From: AP-15 sp963845735
GTDB lineage: Bacteria; Pseudomonadota; Alphaproteobacteria; ATCC43930; CGMCC-115725
Reading direction: 5' to 3'
Length of the DNA: 64,000 nucleotides
Assembly (NCBI GenBank): GCA_963845735.1
Contig: CAWJTR010000011.1
Coordinates: 1 to 64,000, forward strand
A program made the translations under genes and the position numbers. This document shows, in pieces, positions 1 to 9,071 of this stretch. Below the pieces are notes generated by a model. That model was not told the DNA's origin and ran no database searches. It saw nothing but the letters and a program-made list of their open reading frames with translations. Every line of letters begins with the position of its first letter. The stretch's first letter is position 1.

Positions 1-17
1 CCATCGTAGATCGGCAT
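1..17 (-). CDS. 5' end of an unidentified gene leaving the left edge
   Basis: On the minus strand a strong Shine-Dalgarno (AGGAGG, complement of 24-29) lies 6 nt before an ATG at 17-15, followed by codons for M-P-I-Y-D. Only five full codons are inside the window, so the product cannot be named. The palindrome at 111-130 lies about 94 bp upstream of this start and is a candidate operator for it. Positions 18-257 hold no convincing gene. Confidence 0.5.
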
Positions 18-110
18 TATTATCCTCCTGTCGGTTGTTTGATGGCTGCGTATCATTCTCTTGGTGTTGGGCCAAACATATTGCCCAGACGATTCATAAG
101 AAACTCTCGT

Positions 111-130
111 TTCGGATAAACTTATCCGAA
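111..130. promoter_or_regulatory. 20-bp perfect palindrome, candidate operator
   Basis: TTCGGATAA, AC, TTATCCGAA: two perfect 9-nt inverted arms around a 2-nt centre, in an AT-richer intergenic stretch. It is too short and loop-free for a terminator and has no following T-run. The symmetry suits a dimeric repressor or activator acting on the minus-strand gene that starts at 17. The regulator is unknown. Confidence 0.4.
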
Positions 131-257
131 TTCTATCGACAAATCTTTAACGCGGCTTCACAACCGATCATCCCGGTTTGGGGTGGCTTTCGGTCACGAA
201 TTCCGCTGCGCTACCATCGCGGGCGAGGGTTGACGAACGTATCATGATAATGTTGGG

Positions 258-1836
258 TCAAAGCGCGAAGCTCCTGAACCTTTTTCTGCAGCGCCAAGTC
301 GGAATCGATAGCGGCCGAAATGGTCGACGACCGGAGCTCGGGGCGGTATCCGCAACCGGGATTAGGTGGACTGCGGCTATCGGCGGTTGGTGCGCGGGCC
401 TGGCGGTGACAGTCAACTCAAGGATGCGTTCTTTCGCCTGTTTATTCAATGGCTGAAGTATAGCAACCTGGCGGTAAGCCGCGAGCGCCGCTTGATTTTC
501 GCCGAGCGCCTGAAGCGATTGCGCGAGGCAAAACCAAGTATTGTCTCCGTCGGGCTCTACCTCCACCGAGCGGGTGAGCAACTCCTTCGCTTCGGCGTGG
601 GCGCCGTTCCCGGCCTTCAATCGGCCGAACCTGTAGAGCGCCAGCGCATTATCCGGCGCCAGCTCCAGGATCTGGCGATAGGCGAGTTCAGCGTCCGCCG
701 CTTGTTCTGGTGCTCAAACTCTAAAGCCATGTCGAGCATGGCCGGAAGCCCCCGTGGATCCAGCCTGCCGCCGAGGTTGCGATTGGTCTTGGTCACCACC
801 GACACCGGCCTCTGGCGGCGCTCTTCCTGCGGGCCAAATAGGTATTTATACGGTTCGTTCCCCTTTAAGAACTCATAGGTGGTGAAGCCGTGAGCGATGG
901 CATGCCGAATGCTGTAGGCATGCAACAAATATCCGGCGGGCATCTCGCGATATGTTTCATCTCGCCCGGTGATGAAAAACAACAGCGATTTCTTGCAACG
1001 GTCCACCAGGGTTGCGAGAGCGGCTACCGGTCTGTCGGCGTGCCAAAATACCGGAAGAAATAATGCGCCGCTTTTCGCGCAACGACTCAGCATCCACTGA
1101 TTGAGACTGACGATCTCATCGGCTCTCTGCGCACCTTTGCTCGGGACCCATTTTATCTTCCAGAAATTAAGCAACATCGACAAATTTTCATCGATGGACT
1201 TGGCGTCGACCAGGTTATACGATAATTCTCGGATGAATTTACTTTCTTCAACAGCCGGCGAATTTTTTGCCGGTTGTTGGGACTTAGGGTATTGAGGTAT
1301 TCGTCCCAGCTTGCTGGCAGATTTATTAAAGGGCAAATAGCATGATCGGTTGAATCTCCGGGGAATTTATAGCTAATCGGATTTTGTACGAAGCGATTTT
1401 TATCGAAAGCCCGGAGGAAGAGGCGCCGCCGGCGATCCGACATCGTAAGATTTTCTATCTTAAACTGAGCCCAATTGAGCTTTCGCTTGATGTACTCGGC
1501 GAATGCGGGCACCGCCTCGGACTCAAACTGGGGTTCGGCGAGAATACCCGTATAATCCGAGAAACCCGCGCCGGCAAGGAAGATCTCGTTTGTGAATCCG
1601 TGCTTCTTGTCGAAATCTGTCCGCATCCGCAACGGCAGGAAGGCGGCGTATTCTTCGTCGGTCTCGTGGCGTTTGGCGGCGAGGACGAACCAGATCGACC
1701 GGTGCGTGGTCAGCCAATCGGCAAGCCACTGCCAAGAAAGGAAGAACTGCGCCTCGGGATCAGCCTCGTAGACCGCGTCCCAGTTGTGCCGGCGCGCTTC
1801 AAACTCGCTAAACCTGTCAATGACGTCAATATGCAT
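258..1836 (-). CDS. GNAT/CelD-like acyltransferase with C-terminal TPR tail (two frameshifts)
   Basis: The N-terminal part (1836 to about 1216) and the middle part (about 1216 to 715) together form a CelD/FemAB-like double GNAT-fold acyltransferase: FLSWQWLADW near residue 32, LSPNNRQKIRRLLKK near 185, and the late motif YEFLKGNEPYKYLFG. The frame then shifts near 715 into a segment with tetratricopeptide character (AYRQILELAPDNALALYRFG and AALAAYRQVAILQPLNKQA). Both breaks behave as one-base deletions. The family usually modifies cell-surface polysaccharide or lipid; the TPR tail is unusual and may dock a partner. Two further CelD-like genes sit in the polysaccharide locus (32335-33412 and 35970-37094). 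The substrate is unknown. Confidence 0.7.
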
Positions 1837-2057
1837 GTGGATGTCTCTACAACCAACCCGATTTACGGAATTTCAGGGCAACAATCAACCACCTTGGCAG
1901 CACCGACGCCGGTTCGCAGCTCTTCCTTCATCCCAGTAAACTCAAGGCTAACGATATTAAAATCCCGCTAACACCCCAACCCCAGCCCTAATTTGCTCCA
2001 TAAGACAAATTCGGGCGCCGGGGTCCGGCGGTTGTTGAAGCCGAGGGGCGGCTCTGG

Positions 2058-2849
2058 CTAGATGTCTAACAGCCGCAGCCGCGCGACCTGCGCCCGAGGA
2101 TGAATTTCCGCCACCCGTTGTGCGTGGGTCGCAGCGCCCGATGGGTGGCCCAGTTTGCCCTCAGTGCTTACGCCGCTCTCAGCGCGCGGGCAGCGGGGCC
2201 GGGCAGGGGCTCGCCCTTCCCCACAGCCGGCCCCCACAACTGGCGGAGACGGTCGCGGTGGCGCAAGCAGCCAGTAGAGGGCGACGAGGGTGTGGCCGTT
2301 CTCGATGGCGCCGGCGTCGAGCATGGTTTCGACCTCGGCCAGGGTCTTGACCACGACGCGGATGTCTTCGCCTTCTTCGGGCACGCCGTGCACGCCGGTT
2401 GCCAAGGTCGAATCGACGCGGGCGCAGAACAGGAAAACGCTTTCGTCCGAGGCGCCGCGGGACGGCAGGTAGCGCTGGATCGGGATCAGTTCGCCCTCCA
2501 GCGCGAGCCCGGTTTCCTCGCGGGTTTCGCGGATCGCCACCGTTTCCGGCGTCTCGTCGGCGTCGACCAGACCGGCGACCACCTCGATCTGCCATGGCGA
2601 TGCGCCGGCCAGCAATGCCGGCAGGCGAAACTGCTCGACCAGTACGACCGTGTCGCGGTCGGGATCGTACAGCACGATCGCGACCGCCTGGCCGCGCCGC
2701 AGCACGTCATGGGTTTGCGGCGTGCTCCATTCGCCGGAAAACCGGCGATGGCGAAAGCGGATGACGTCCATCCGCAAAAAGCGCTCGAAGCCTTTGGTTG
2801 CCTCGATGATCTCGACGTCGGGATGAGCCGGTGGGCTGGTTTCGCTCAT
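2058..2849 (-). CDS. NUDIX hydrolase, ADP-ribose pyrophosphatase type
   Basis: 263 codons from the ATG at 2849, which overlaps the stop of the upstream kinase gene by 4 nt (ATGA), so the two are probably translationally coupled. The NUDIX box is complete in the form G-x5-E-x7-RE-x-REE-x-GL (GLVDADE, then VAIRETREETGL). The upstream WQIEVVAG stretch and the overall layout resemble ADP-ribose/nucleoside diphosphate sugar pyrophosphatases, which hydrolyse ADP-ribose to AMP and ribose 5-phosphate. The last 50 or so residues are Pro/Arg-rich, poorly conserved in appearance, and may extend past the natural end. Substrate is inferred from the family only. Confidence 0.88.
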   Translation of the reverse strand: MSETSPPAHPDVEIIEATKGFERFLRMDVIRFRHRRFSGEWSTPQTHDVLRRGQAVAIVLYDPDRDTVVLVEQFRLPALLAGASPWQIEVVAGLVDADETPETVAIRETREETGLALEGELIPIQRYLPSRGASDESVFLFCARVDSTLATGVHGVPEEGEDIRVVVKTLAEVETMLDAGAIENGHTLVALYWLLAPPRPSPPVVGAGCGEGRAPARPRCPRAESGVSTEGKLGHPSGAATHAQRVAEIHPRAQVARLRLLDI

Positions 2850-4499
2850 ACGGACGCGCCGGTGGCGACCGCGGCGGCGGTGGAAGCCGAGTTGCGCGGA
2901 AGGCGCAGGGTGAATTCGGTGAACTCGCCCGGTTGGCTGTCGACGGCGATCGTGCCGCCGTGCTCCTGGACCACGATGTCGTAGCTGATCGACAGCCCGA
3001 GTCCGGTGCCTTCGCCGGTTGGCTTGGTGGTGAAGAACGGGTGAAGCAATTTGTCGCTGCATCTCGGGCGGGATGCCGGTGCCGTTGTCGCGCACCCGCA
3101 CCTCGATTTCGTCGCCGCGATTGCGGGTCGTGATCGTCAGCATCGGCGCAAAGGCCGGGTCGCCGCCTTCGCGGCGGCGCTTGTTGACCGCATAAAACGC
3201 GTTGCCGAAGAGGTTCAGGAAAACCCGGGTGAGGTCCTGCGGGACGACTTCGAGCGGGCCGAGGCTCGGGTCGAGATCGCGCTCCAGGGTGACGTTGAAG
3301 CTCTGGTCCTGGGCGCGGGCGCCGTGAAAGGCGAGGTTGAGCGCTTCCTCGATCAGCGCGTTGAGGTCGCTCTGCCGACGCTCGCCGCTGCCGCCGCGCG
3401 AATGCAGCAGCATGCTTTTGACGATTCCGTCGGCGCGCCGGCCATGCTCGGCGATCTTGGCAAGGTTGCCGTCGAGGGTTGTCATCAGCTCATCGAGATC
3501 CTCGGCTCTTGTCCCGTTGGGAGCCGAATCGACGGCTTCCTTCAATTCGCCGAGCAATTCGCGCGACAGCTCGGCAAAATTGTTGACGAAGTTCAGCGGG
3601 TTTTTGATTTCGTGTGCGATACCGGCGGTCAGCTGACCAAGCGAGGCCATCTTTTCCGCCTGCACCAGATTCGTCTGTGCGGCTTTGAGCTGGTCATGGG
3701 CGGCGCGCAGCTCGCGCTCGCGCTGGCGCTGCTCCTCGATCAGTTTGCGCAGCGCGTCGAGGGTATCGCGGAAGGCGGCCAGGGTATGTGCCATCGCGCC
3801 GATCTCGTCCGGCCCCGCGGCGGGGATCGAAACGGCGAGGTCGCCGGCGTTGAGGCCATGCATGGCGACCACCAGCCGGCGCAGCGGAACCGCGATCGAG
3901 CGCAGCACCAGCAAGGTCAGGAAGGCGCCGACCAGCACCGCAGCCGAGACCACGATGCGCGACACCCGGGTGGCCGCCGCCGCTTCGGCGACGACCTGCT
4001 CGCGAGCGGCGATTGCCTCGCGGGTCAGCTCGGCGACGGTGGCGGCGAGAGGTGGTCGACGTCGACGCCGTGCTCGCTCGCCTGCGCCAACAGCGAGTTG
4101 CCGATCACCCGATGGTCGTTGGTATATTCGTCGACTGCCTTGTGGGCGAGCTTTTCGTATTGCGCCAGTTCGCTGCGCACTGCGGCGACGGCATGCGGGC
4201 GATACAGCGCCAGCTGATCGAGATTCTGCTCCATCCGTTCCCGGGCCGCGTCGGCATTGTGCTCGGACAGCATCAGCAGGCTGACGGCGAGGTCGGTCAT
4301 CCAATAGCGATTCTCGCCAAAGGCGATCTGCGCGCTGTTCGCCTCTTCGATGACGCCGAGCAGCTCGGCCGCCTTGACCATTCCCGCCGAATTCTCGGCG
4401 AGCTTGCGGTTCAGATAGAAATTGGTGCCGATCAAGAGCGAGCAGCAGCACGCTCGACAGCAGAATGAGCCGGGTCCGGATCGTCAGCCGGGCCATCAT
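2846..4499 (-). CDS. membrane sensor histidine kinase with HAMP domain (three frameshifts)
   Basis: The start is MMARLTIRTRLILLSS with a first membrane helix, then a periplasmic sensing region of about 140 residues, a second helix (IVVSAAVLVGAFLTLLVL), a HAMP linker, a coiled coil, the phosphoacceptor box MASLGQLTAGIAHEIKNPLN and an ATPase domain with DNGTGIPPEM and GTGLGLSISYDIV. The continuous frame is broken near 4435 (extra T, CTG read as CTTG), near 4048 (deletion) and near 3056 (extra C); either side of each break matches the family. The gene lies 23 nt after the haem-type sensor gene 4523-5319 and overlaps the NUDIX gene. The response regulator at 5405-5797 is the likely partner. Confidence 0.87.
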
Positions 4500-4522
4500 C
4501 TTGCGACCGCCACGCTGCCACC

Positions 4523-5319
4523 TCAGCGAAACAGCGTGATGCTCATCACGCCGCCGAGGTCGCCGAGCTTGCGGCCCTCTTTTGGATAGCCGGTAATGTC
4601 GAGTTCGCCCTTCGGCATCCCGTGACAGGCAAGACAAGACTGCGTGTAATATTCGGGAACCGCGATGCGATATGCCGTGCGCCCGTCAATGTCTACCGTG
4701 GCGGAATAGGGTTGGCCATGCGGCCAATCGGGACTGAGGAGCTTGGTCTCGATGACCTTGGTCTCCCAGGCGTCGGGCAGAGCCTTGCGGTTGCGGACGA
4801 GATCGGTCGGCGCGGTGACCTTGATTTCAGCTTCGCCTTTTGCCAAGCCATTGAAGGCTTCGCTGACCAGCCGCCCAAACACCGCCGGGATGAGGCCCTT
4901 GAACCCGATTCCCTTCTCGTTGATCGTCATTTGATTGTCGTCCATCACCGCGACGATCGCGTTCATCATCGCCTCATCAGGCGCCCCTCGCGCGAGGCCG
5001 GGTCGATCGTCGTCGGATCGACGCCGGTCGTCTTCTGATAGCGCTTTATCGCGTCGGCCAGCACCTTCTGGCCGGTCAAATGCTTGTCGCCGAGAGCGGG
5101 ATCGTTGATCAGCGCCTCATTGTCGGAAATCACCGTTCGCGCATCGCGCAGCATTTCGGCCAGGTTCTGGGCGATGACGGCGTCTTTGTCGGCCGACGGG
5201 GCGTCGCCCAGGGCCGATGACGGCGCCAGGCCGGCGACGAGCAGGACGAGCATCGCGGCGGGCAGTCCCGCCAGCCATGTTTGTGTGCCTGCCGCCGACA
5301 TCTTCCCGCACCCTGCCAT
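4523..5319 (-). CDS. periplasmic Tll0287-like (DUF3365) sensor protein with CxxCH haem motif
   Basis: A signal-peptide-like N-terminus (LAGLPAAMLVLLVAGL) is followed by a DUF3365/Tll0287-type domain. A CLACHG motif near the C-terminus matches the covalent haem attachment site CxxCH, and PEYYTQSCLACHG is typical of the family. The frame changes near 4968 (behaves as a one-base deletion), where LMRR meets MMNAIVAVMDDNQ. Such domains act as redox or gas sensors, often fused to kinases; here the domain is a separate exported protein encoded just before a membrane kinase. The start could also be the ATG at 5301. Haem binding is inferred from the motif. Confidence 0.8.
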
Positions 5320-5404
5320 TGTCCGGCGCAACTGAGCACACGCGCCGCGGGAGAGGCAACGAATTTGGGGCAGCATATCGGTCGACCGGATCCGGGAACG
5401 CCGG

Positions 5405-5797
5405 TCATGGATTCGGCGAGCGCGGGATCAGCTCCGCCAGATGCTGCTTCAGCCGATCGAAATCGACCGGTTTGGCAAGAAAGGCGGCGGCGCCAAGCTC
5501 CTTCGCGGTTCGCATGCGCTCGTCATCGCCGTAAGCCGTCACCATGACTACCGGCAGTTCCGGCCGGCGATGCTTGATCTCGCGCAACAGCGCCAGCCCG
5601 TCCATCCCGGGCATGTTGATGTCGGAGAGGATCACGATCAGCTCCGGGCCGAGCTCGACGAGGCGGAGCAACCCTTCCTCCGCTGAGGCCGCGAAGTGCA
5701 GAACATATTGTCCCTGGCGCACCTCGCGGCGAAAGCGCTGGCGAAAGAGATCCGGCAGATCGGGCTCGTCGTCGACGATCAGAATGCTGAACCCCAT
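5405..5797 (-). CDS. single-domain response regulator (CheY-like)
   Basis: 130 residues, only a receiver domain: acidic pair in VDDEPDLPD, phosphoacceptor Asp in SDINMPGMDG, conserved Thr in VVMVTAYGDD and Lys in FLAKPVDFD. There is no output domain, so it likely acts by protein contact or in a phosphorelay. It sits between DUF1491 (32 nt upstream) and the haem-type sensor gene (85 nt downstream), followed by the histidine kinase 2846-4499, its probable phosphodonor. Confidence 0.9.
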   Translation of the reverse strand: MGFSILIVDDEPDLPDLFRQRFRREVRQGQYVLHFAASAEEGLLRLVELGPELIVILSDINMPGMDGLALLREIKHRRPELPVVMVTAYGDDERMRTAKELGAAAFLAKPVDFDRLKQHLAELIPRSPNP

Positions 5798-5829
5798 ACC
5801 CTTGTCTCCAATTGGCGCTGCCGTGCCGG

Positions 5830-6165
5830 TCAAACGATCCGCCCGTCGAGGACGGCGTCGGGCGAGCGGCTTTCGATCTCGACGACCCAGAGATCCGGAT
5901 CGCGCTGGCGCTGCCGGGCGATATAGGTATCGGCGTCGGCCTCGATAACCGGAACGGCGCCGGTGGCCCGCATCCACAACAACTCGCCGTCCTGCCCGCG
6001 GGCTTGGGCAAGCACCGAGCAGCCGTCGTCCCGGCTGTTGAGCTTGATCAGGATCGCGCCCAAATCGCCGTCGCCGCGCGCCACCACCGCCACCGCGACG
6101 GCGGCGAGATCGCAGCGCCGGACCAGCGCCTTGACCCATATCCCGGTTTTGAGCCGCGCTTCCAT
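5830..6165 (-). CDS. DUF1491 family protein
   Basis: 111 residues. It fits the alphaproteobacterial DUF1491 family in length and pattern: an N-terminal L-K-x-G-I-W-V-K-A-L-x-R-R segment, a middle RGDGDLGAILIKLN segment and the C-terminal DPDLWVVEIE. The function of the family is unknown. The gene is 25 nt downstream of the kinase gene 6191-7759 and 32 nt upstream of the CheY-like gene, so it is probably co-transcribed with the two signalling systems. Confidence 0.85.
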   Translation of the reverse strand: MEARLKTGIWVKALVRRCDLAAVAVAVVARGDGDLGAILIKLNSRDDGCSVLAQARGQDGELLWMRATGAVPVIEADADTYIARQRQRDPDLWVVEIESRSPDAVLDGRIV

Positions 6166-6190
6166 TCGGGGATGTCGGCAGATCGCCGCC

Positions 6191-7759
6191 TCAGCCCCGG
6201 CCAGGCGCCAGCGGCAGCCGGATATGAATTCTCAGCCCCTGTGGAATCCGGTTCTCGGCCGCGATCGTGCCGTCCATCGCCTCGACGTTGCGCCGCGCGA
6301 TCCACAGCCCGATCCCGAAATAGGTTGCCGCCGCCTCGTCCGCGACTTCACCCGCCGCGTCGGCACGGCGCTCGGAGTAGTAACGCTCGAAGATGCGCTC
6401 GAGCTGCTGCTCAGGCACGCCCGGGCCGCGGTCCGAAACAGTCAGATGGGCGAAGCTGCCGTCATGGGTCAGATGGACCAGGATCTCGCCGCCCGGTGGT
6501 GAGAACGAGACGGCGTTGTCGATCAGATTGTCTAGGACGGTCTCGATCATCGCTTCGCTGCCGAGAACATAGAGGCCGGGCAGCAGATCGGCAGTGATCG
6601 TCAGATCGCGGCTGGCCAGCACAATCGTCACGTCGCGACTGTCGAGAATGGCGGATCGAGTTTGGATCATCCTGCCGATGACGCGTCCGAGATCGACTGG
6701 AACCAGCGGCTCGTCGATCAGATCGGCGGTTGCCTCGTCGAGCTCCCGCGCGGAGGCGACGAGCCCGTCGAGCCGGTCGAGCGCATGCTCGACGACGCCG
6801 ATCGCCCGTCGGACGCGGCTATTGTCCTCCGGTAGGGCGCGCCGCAGCGGCTCGAGCGACTGCCGGATGACCGCGATCGGCGTCTTGAAGGCATGGGCGT
6901 TGTCTTCGGCCGTCTGCCGGATTTCGGCGGCGGAGCGGTGGAGAGCCTCAACCATGCGGTCGAACTCGGCAGCGACCTCGGCCAGCTCCGGCACATCCGC
7001 GCGGGCGCCGAACGACCCGGCATCGGGCCCCTGGTCGCGAATCCGCCGCGCCCGCCGGGCAAAACGGCGCAGTCCGCCGCGCACGCTCAACAAGGTCGAA
7101 AACGTGATCGCCGCCATCGCCAGATAGATCACCGCCGCGATTCGCACCGGCGGCGTCGCCCAATAGGGCTGGCCGAAATGCGCCGAGGGAAAGGCGTCTT
7201 GGGAAAACGAGGAGACTACCGCCCAGCAGCCCGCTGCCGTCGCCAGCGGGGTCACCGCAGTCACGATCTCGGCGCCGCCGGTGGGCCGATGATAGATCAG
7301 CGAGAACGGCATCTCGCCCCGGCAATTCTGGGCAAGGCGGTCGAGCACGCCCTGCTGCGCCAGGGTATCCCGCTCGGCTTGGAGGTTGGCGTGCTCGACC
7401 GTGGGCCACGACGCCACATAGTAAAATCCGTCGCTGCCAGCGCCTGCAGGCGCCAGCAACAGCTTGATCGTCGTCACCTCGCCGGCGAAACGGGCGAGGG
7501 TGGAGCCGAGCTGGGGCAGGGTGTCGATGTCGGCGGTTTGCAGCAACGGCAGCAAGGACTGGCTGATCACGCGCCCTTCGTCGCGCACGCTGCGCAGCAG
7601 CAGCTCTTGGCTTTCCTCGTAGGCGTTGCGGAATTCGATGTAGAGAAAGACAGGGACGAGCAGAAAGATGACCGCGAGCAGCCCCGTCTTGGTGGTCAGC
7701 GACCACGCCCAGCGCAGGCTGCGCCGCGACCTAGCTTGGTCCGGTCCAGCGGTATCCAA
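6191..7759 (-). CDS. membrane sensor histidine kinase, ChvG/ExoS-like arrangement
   Basis: N-terminal helix (LLAVIFLLVPVFLYIEF), a periplasmic loop of about 200 residues, a second helix near 7140-7090, a HAMP-like linker, an atypical phosphoacceptor box (AEDNAHAFKTPIAVI) and an ATPase domain with DNLIDNAVSFSPPGG, DRGPGVPEQQLERIFERYY and FGIGLWIARRN. It follows the OmpR-type regulator gene with a short overlap, the usual layout of a cognate pair. The start is uncertain: a TTG at 7759, inside the end of the regulator gene, is the first good candidate. The signal is unknown. Confidence 0.87.
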   Translation of the reverse strand: MDTAGPDQARSRRSLRWAWSLTTKTGLLAVIFLLVPVFLYIEFRNAYEESQELLLRSVRDEGRVISQSLLPLLQTADIDTLPQLGSTLARFAGEVTTIKLLLAPAGAGSDGFYYVASWPTVEHANLQAERDTLAQQGVLDRLAQNCRGEMPFSLIYHRPTGGAEIVTAVTPLATAAGCWAVVSSFSQDAFPSAHFGQPYWATPPVRIAAVIYLAMAAITFSTLLSVRGGLRRFARRARRIRDQGPDAGSFGARADVPELAEVAAEFDRMVEALHRSAAEIRQTAEDNAHAFKTPIAVIRQSLEPLRRALPEDNSRVRRAIGVVEHALDRLDGLVASARELDEATADLIDEPLVPVDLGRVIGRMIQTRSAILDSRDVTIVLASRDLTITADLLPGLYVLGSEAMIETVLDNLIDNAVSFSPPGGEILVHLTHDGSFAHLTVSDRGPGVPEQQLERIFERYYSERRADAAGEVADEAAATYFGIGLWIARRNVEAMDGTIAAENRIPQGLRIHIRLPLAPGRG

Positions 7760-8450
7760 AACCGGCGTAGTTATGGATGTGGTCGAAATCGGGGTCGGTG
7801 TCGCGGAACTTCTTGCGGATACGCTTGATGAAGGTGCGGACATTGGCGCGGTACCCCTCTGCCCCATGACCGGCGACGAAGTCCTTGCCGTGCACGAGAT
7901 CATAGATCTCGCGATAGCCGACGTCCTGCCCTGCCTTCTCGGCGAGAAGCGCCAGGATCCTGAACTCGGTCAAGGTCAGTTCGACCGTGTCCCCGGCCCA
8001 CAGCGCGCGATTGATATCAAAGCGCAGCTCAAGCCGGCCGAGCGTCAGCGCGTCCGGCCGCGGCGGCTCGGCATCGGCGGCGGGTCGCGCGCCCTCGGTG
8101 ATCAGCCGCAGGCGTTTGACGAGAATCGGCAGGCGTCGCGACTTGTCGATGAAATCGACCGCACCGCCGGCGAGCGCCGCTTCTTCATAGATGTCGTCGG
8201 AAAGCGCCGTCAAAAAGATCACCGGCAGCGCGATCCCACGCCCTCGCAGGTTTCGCAGCACCTCTATGCCGGTCAACTGCGGCATGCGCCAGTCAAGCAG
8301 CATTGCGTCGGCGCCGCCGCCGTCTTCGAGATAGGCGAGCGCGTCGCGGCCGTTGTCGAAGCTGGTGACTTCGTACCCTTCATCGATCAGGTTGAGGCCG
8401 AGCGATTCGCGGAAATCGTCATCGTCGTCGACGAGAAGAAGGTGCGGCAT
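7731..8450 (-). CDS. OmpR/PhoB-type response regulator
   Basis: 239 residues from the ATG at 8450. Receiver: VDDDDDFRESLG, phosphoacceptor in LLDWRMPQLTG, Thr in VIFLTALSDD, Lys in DFIDKSRR. Winged-helix output: LTLTEFRILALLAEKAGQDV, and VRTFIKRIRKKFRDTD with a GFGYRW C-terminal wing. It is paired with the kinase gene that follows and lies 13 nt after the lipoprotein gene. The gene order and the receiver resemble ChvI-type envelope regulators. Confidence 0.93.
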   Translation of the reverse strand: MPHLLLVDDDDDFRESLGLNLIDEGYEVTSFDNGRDALAYLEDGGGADAMLLDWRMPQLTGIEVLRNLRGRGIALPVIFLTALSDDIYEEAALAGGAVDFIDKSRRLPILVKRLRLITEGARPAADAEPPRPDALTLGRLELRFDINRALWAGDTVELTLTEFRILALLAEKAGQDVGYREIYDLVHGKDFVAGHGAEGYRANVRTFIKRIRKKFRDTDPDFDHIHNYAGFGYRWTGPS

Positions 8451-8463
8451 CGGAAAAGAGGCT

Positions 8464-9024
8464 CTAGCTTCTGCTGGCGACGAGCGATCGCAGGCAAACC
8501 TGCTGCTGGGCCGGGTCGGCGGCATCGCCCTTGAACGCGTAATGCAGGGTCCGCATCTTGCCGCTGCGCAGATCGAGGTAGAAAAACAGGTCGAGTTCGC
8601 ATGAGGCGTTGCGATAGCGCCAGACCGTGGCCGGCGGCGCCTCGGACTGCTCGGTCGCGGACCCAAAGAGCTGCTTTGCCGCCGGTTGATCGAGCCCGAT
8701 CAGTTTGCTCGGTCGGGGCGGCAGCGAAACCATATCGGGGGCGCGCATCGCCGATTCCGGTCCGGTCATCGCCAGCGCCTCGCCGCCCGGGTCGGAGCCC
8801 GAGGCGTCGTCGGCTGGTGGCGTCGGCTTGTGCTCCGGGACCGGAAACACGCGACGCCGCGGCGCGGGCGGCGGCGGCGGCGCTGGCGGGGGCGGGGCCG
8901 CGGCGGTTTGCGGCGCAGGCGCGGGGGGCTTTTCAGCGCAGCAGGCAAGGATGCCGATCCCCAAGCTCATCAGAGCCGGATAGATCAGCCAACGCCACCG
9001 CTTGATCCACGTCACCCCCGCCAC
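8464..9024 (-). CDS. proline-rich putative lipoprotein
   Basis: 186 residues: a basic start, a hydrophobic segment (LIYPALMSLGIGILACC) with Cys at 28-29 suitable for lipidation, then a Pro/Ala-rich spacer (about residues 34-70) and a conserved-looking C-terminal domain with VWRYRNASCELDLFFYLD and MRTLHYAFKG. It is the first gene of the minus-strand run and ends 13 nt before the OmpR-type regulator gene, so it may belong to the same envelope-sensing module. No named family is recognised. Confidence 0.72.
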   Translation of the reverse strand: MAGVTWIKRWRWLIYPALMSLGIGILACCAEKPPAPAPQTAAAPPPPAPPPPPAPRRRVFPVPEHKPTPPADDASGSDPGGEALAMTGPESAMRAPDMVSLPPRPSKLIGLDQPAAKQLFGSATEQSEAPPATVWRYRNASCELDLFFYLDLRSGKMRTLHYAFKGDAADPAQQQVCLRSLVASRS

Positions 9025-9071
9025 GATTCAACCCGACGCCCTCGTCGTTTCGGCCCTAAATATAACACAGA

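Noticed and set aside
35..456. Short plus-strand open frames at the left end
   Set aside because: No family features; they overlap the palindrome and the acyltransferase gene on the other strand.
2058..4637. A single 859-codon open frame covering the NUDIX gene and kinase
   Set aside because: It is a composite: parts of its translation are out-of-phase Arg-rich sequence, while the true kinase segments lie in two other frames. The NUDIX gene and the kinase are separate, overlapping by 4 nt.
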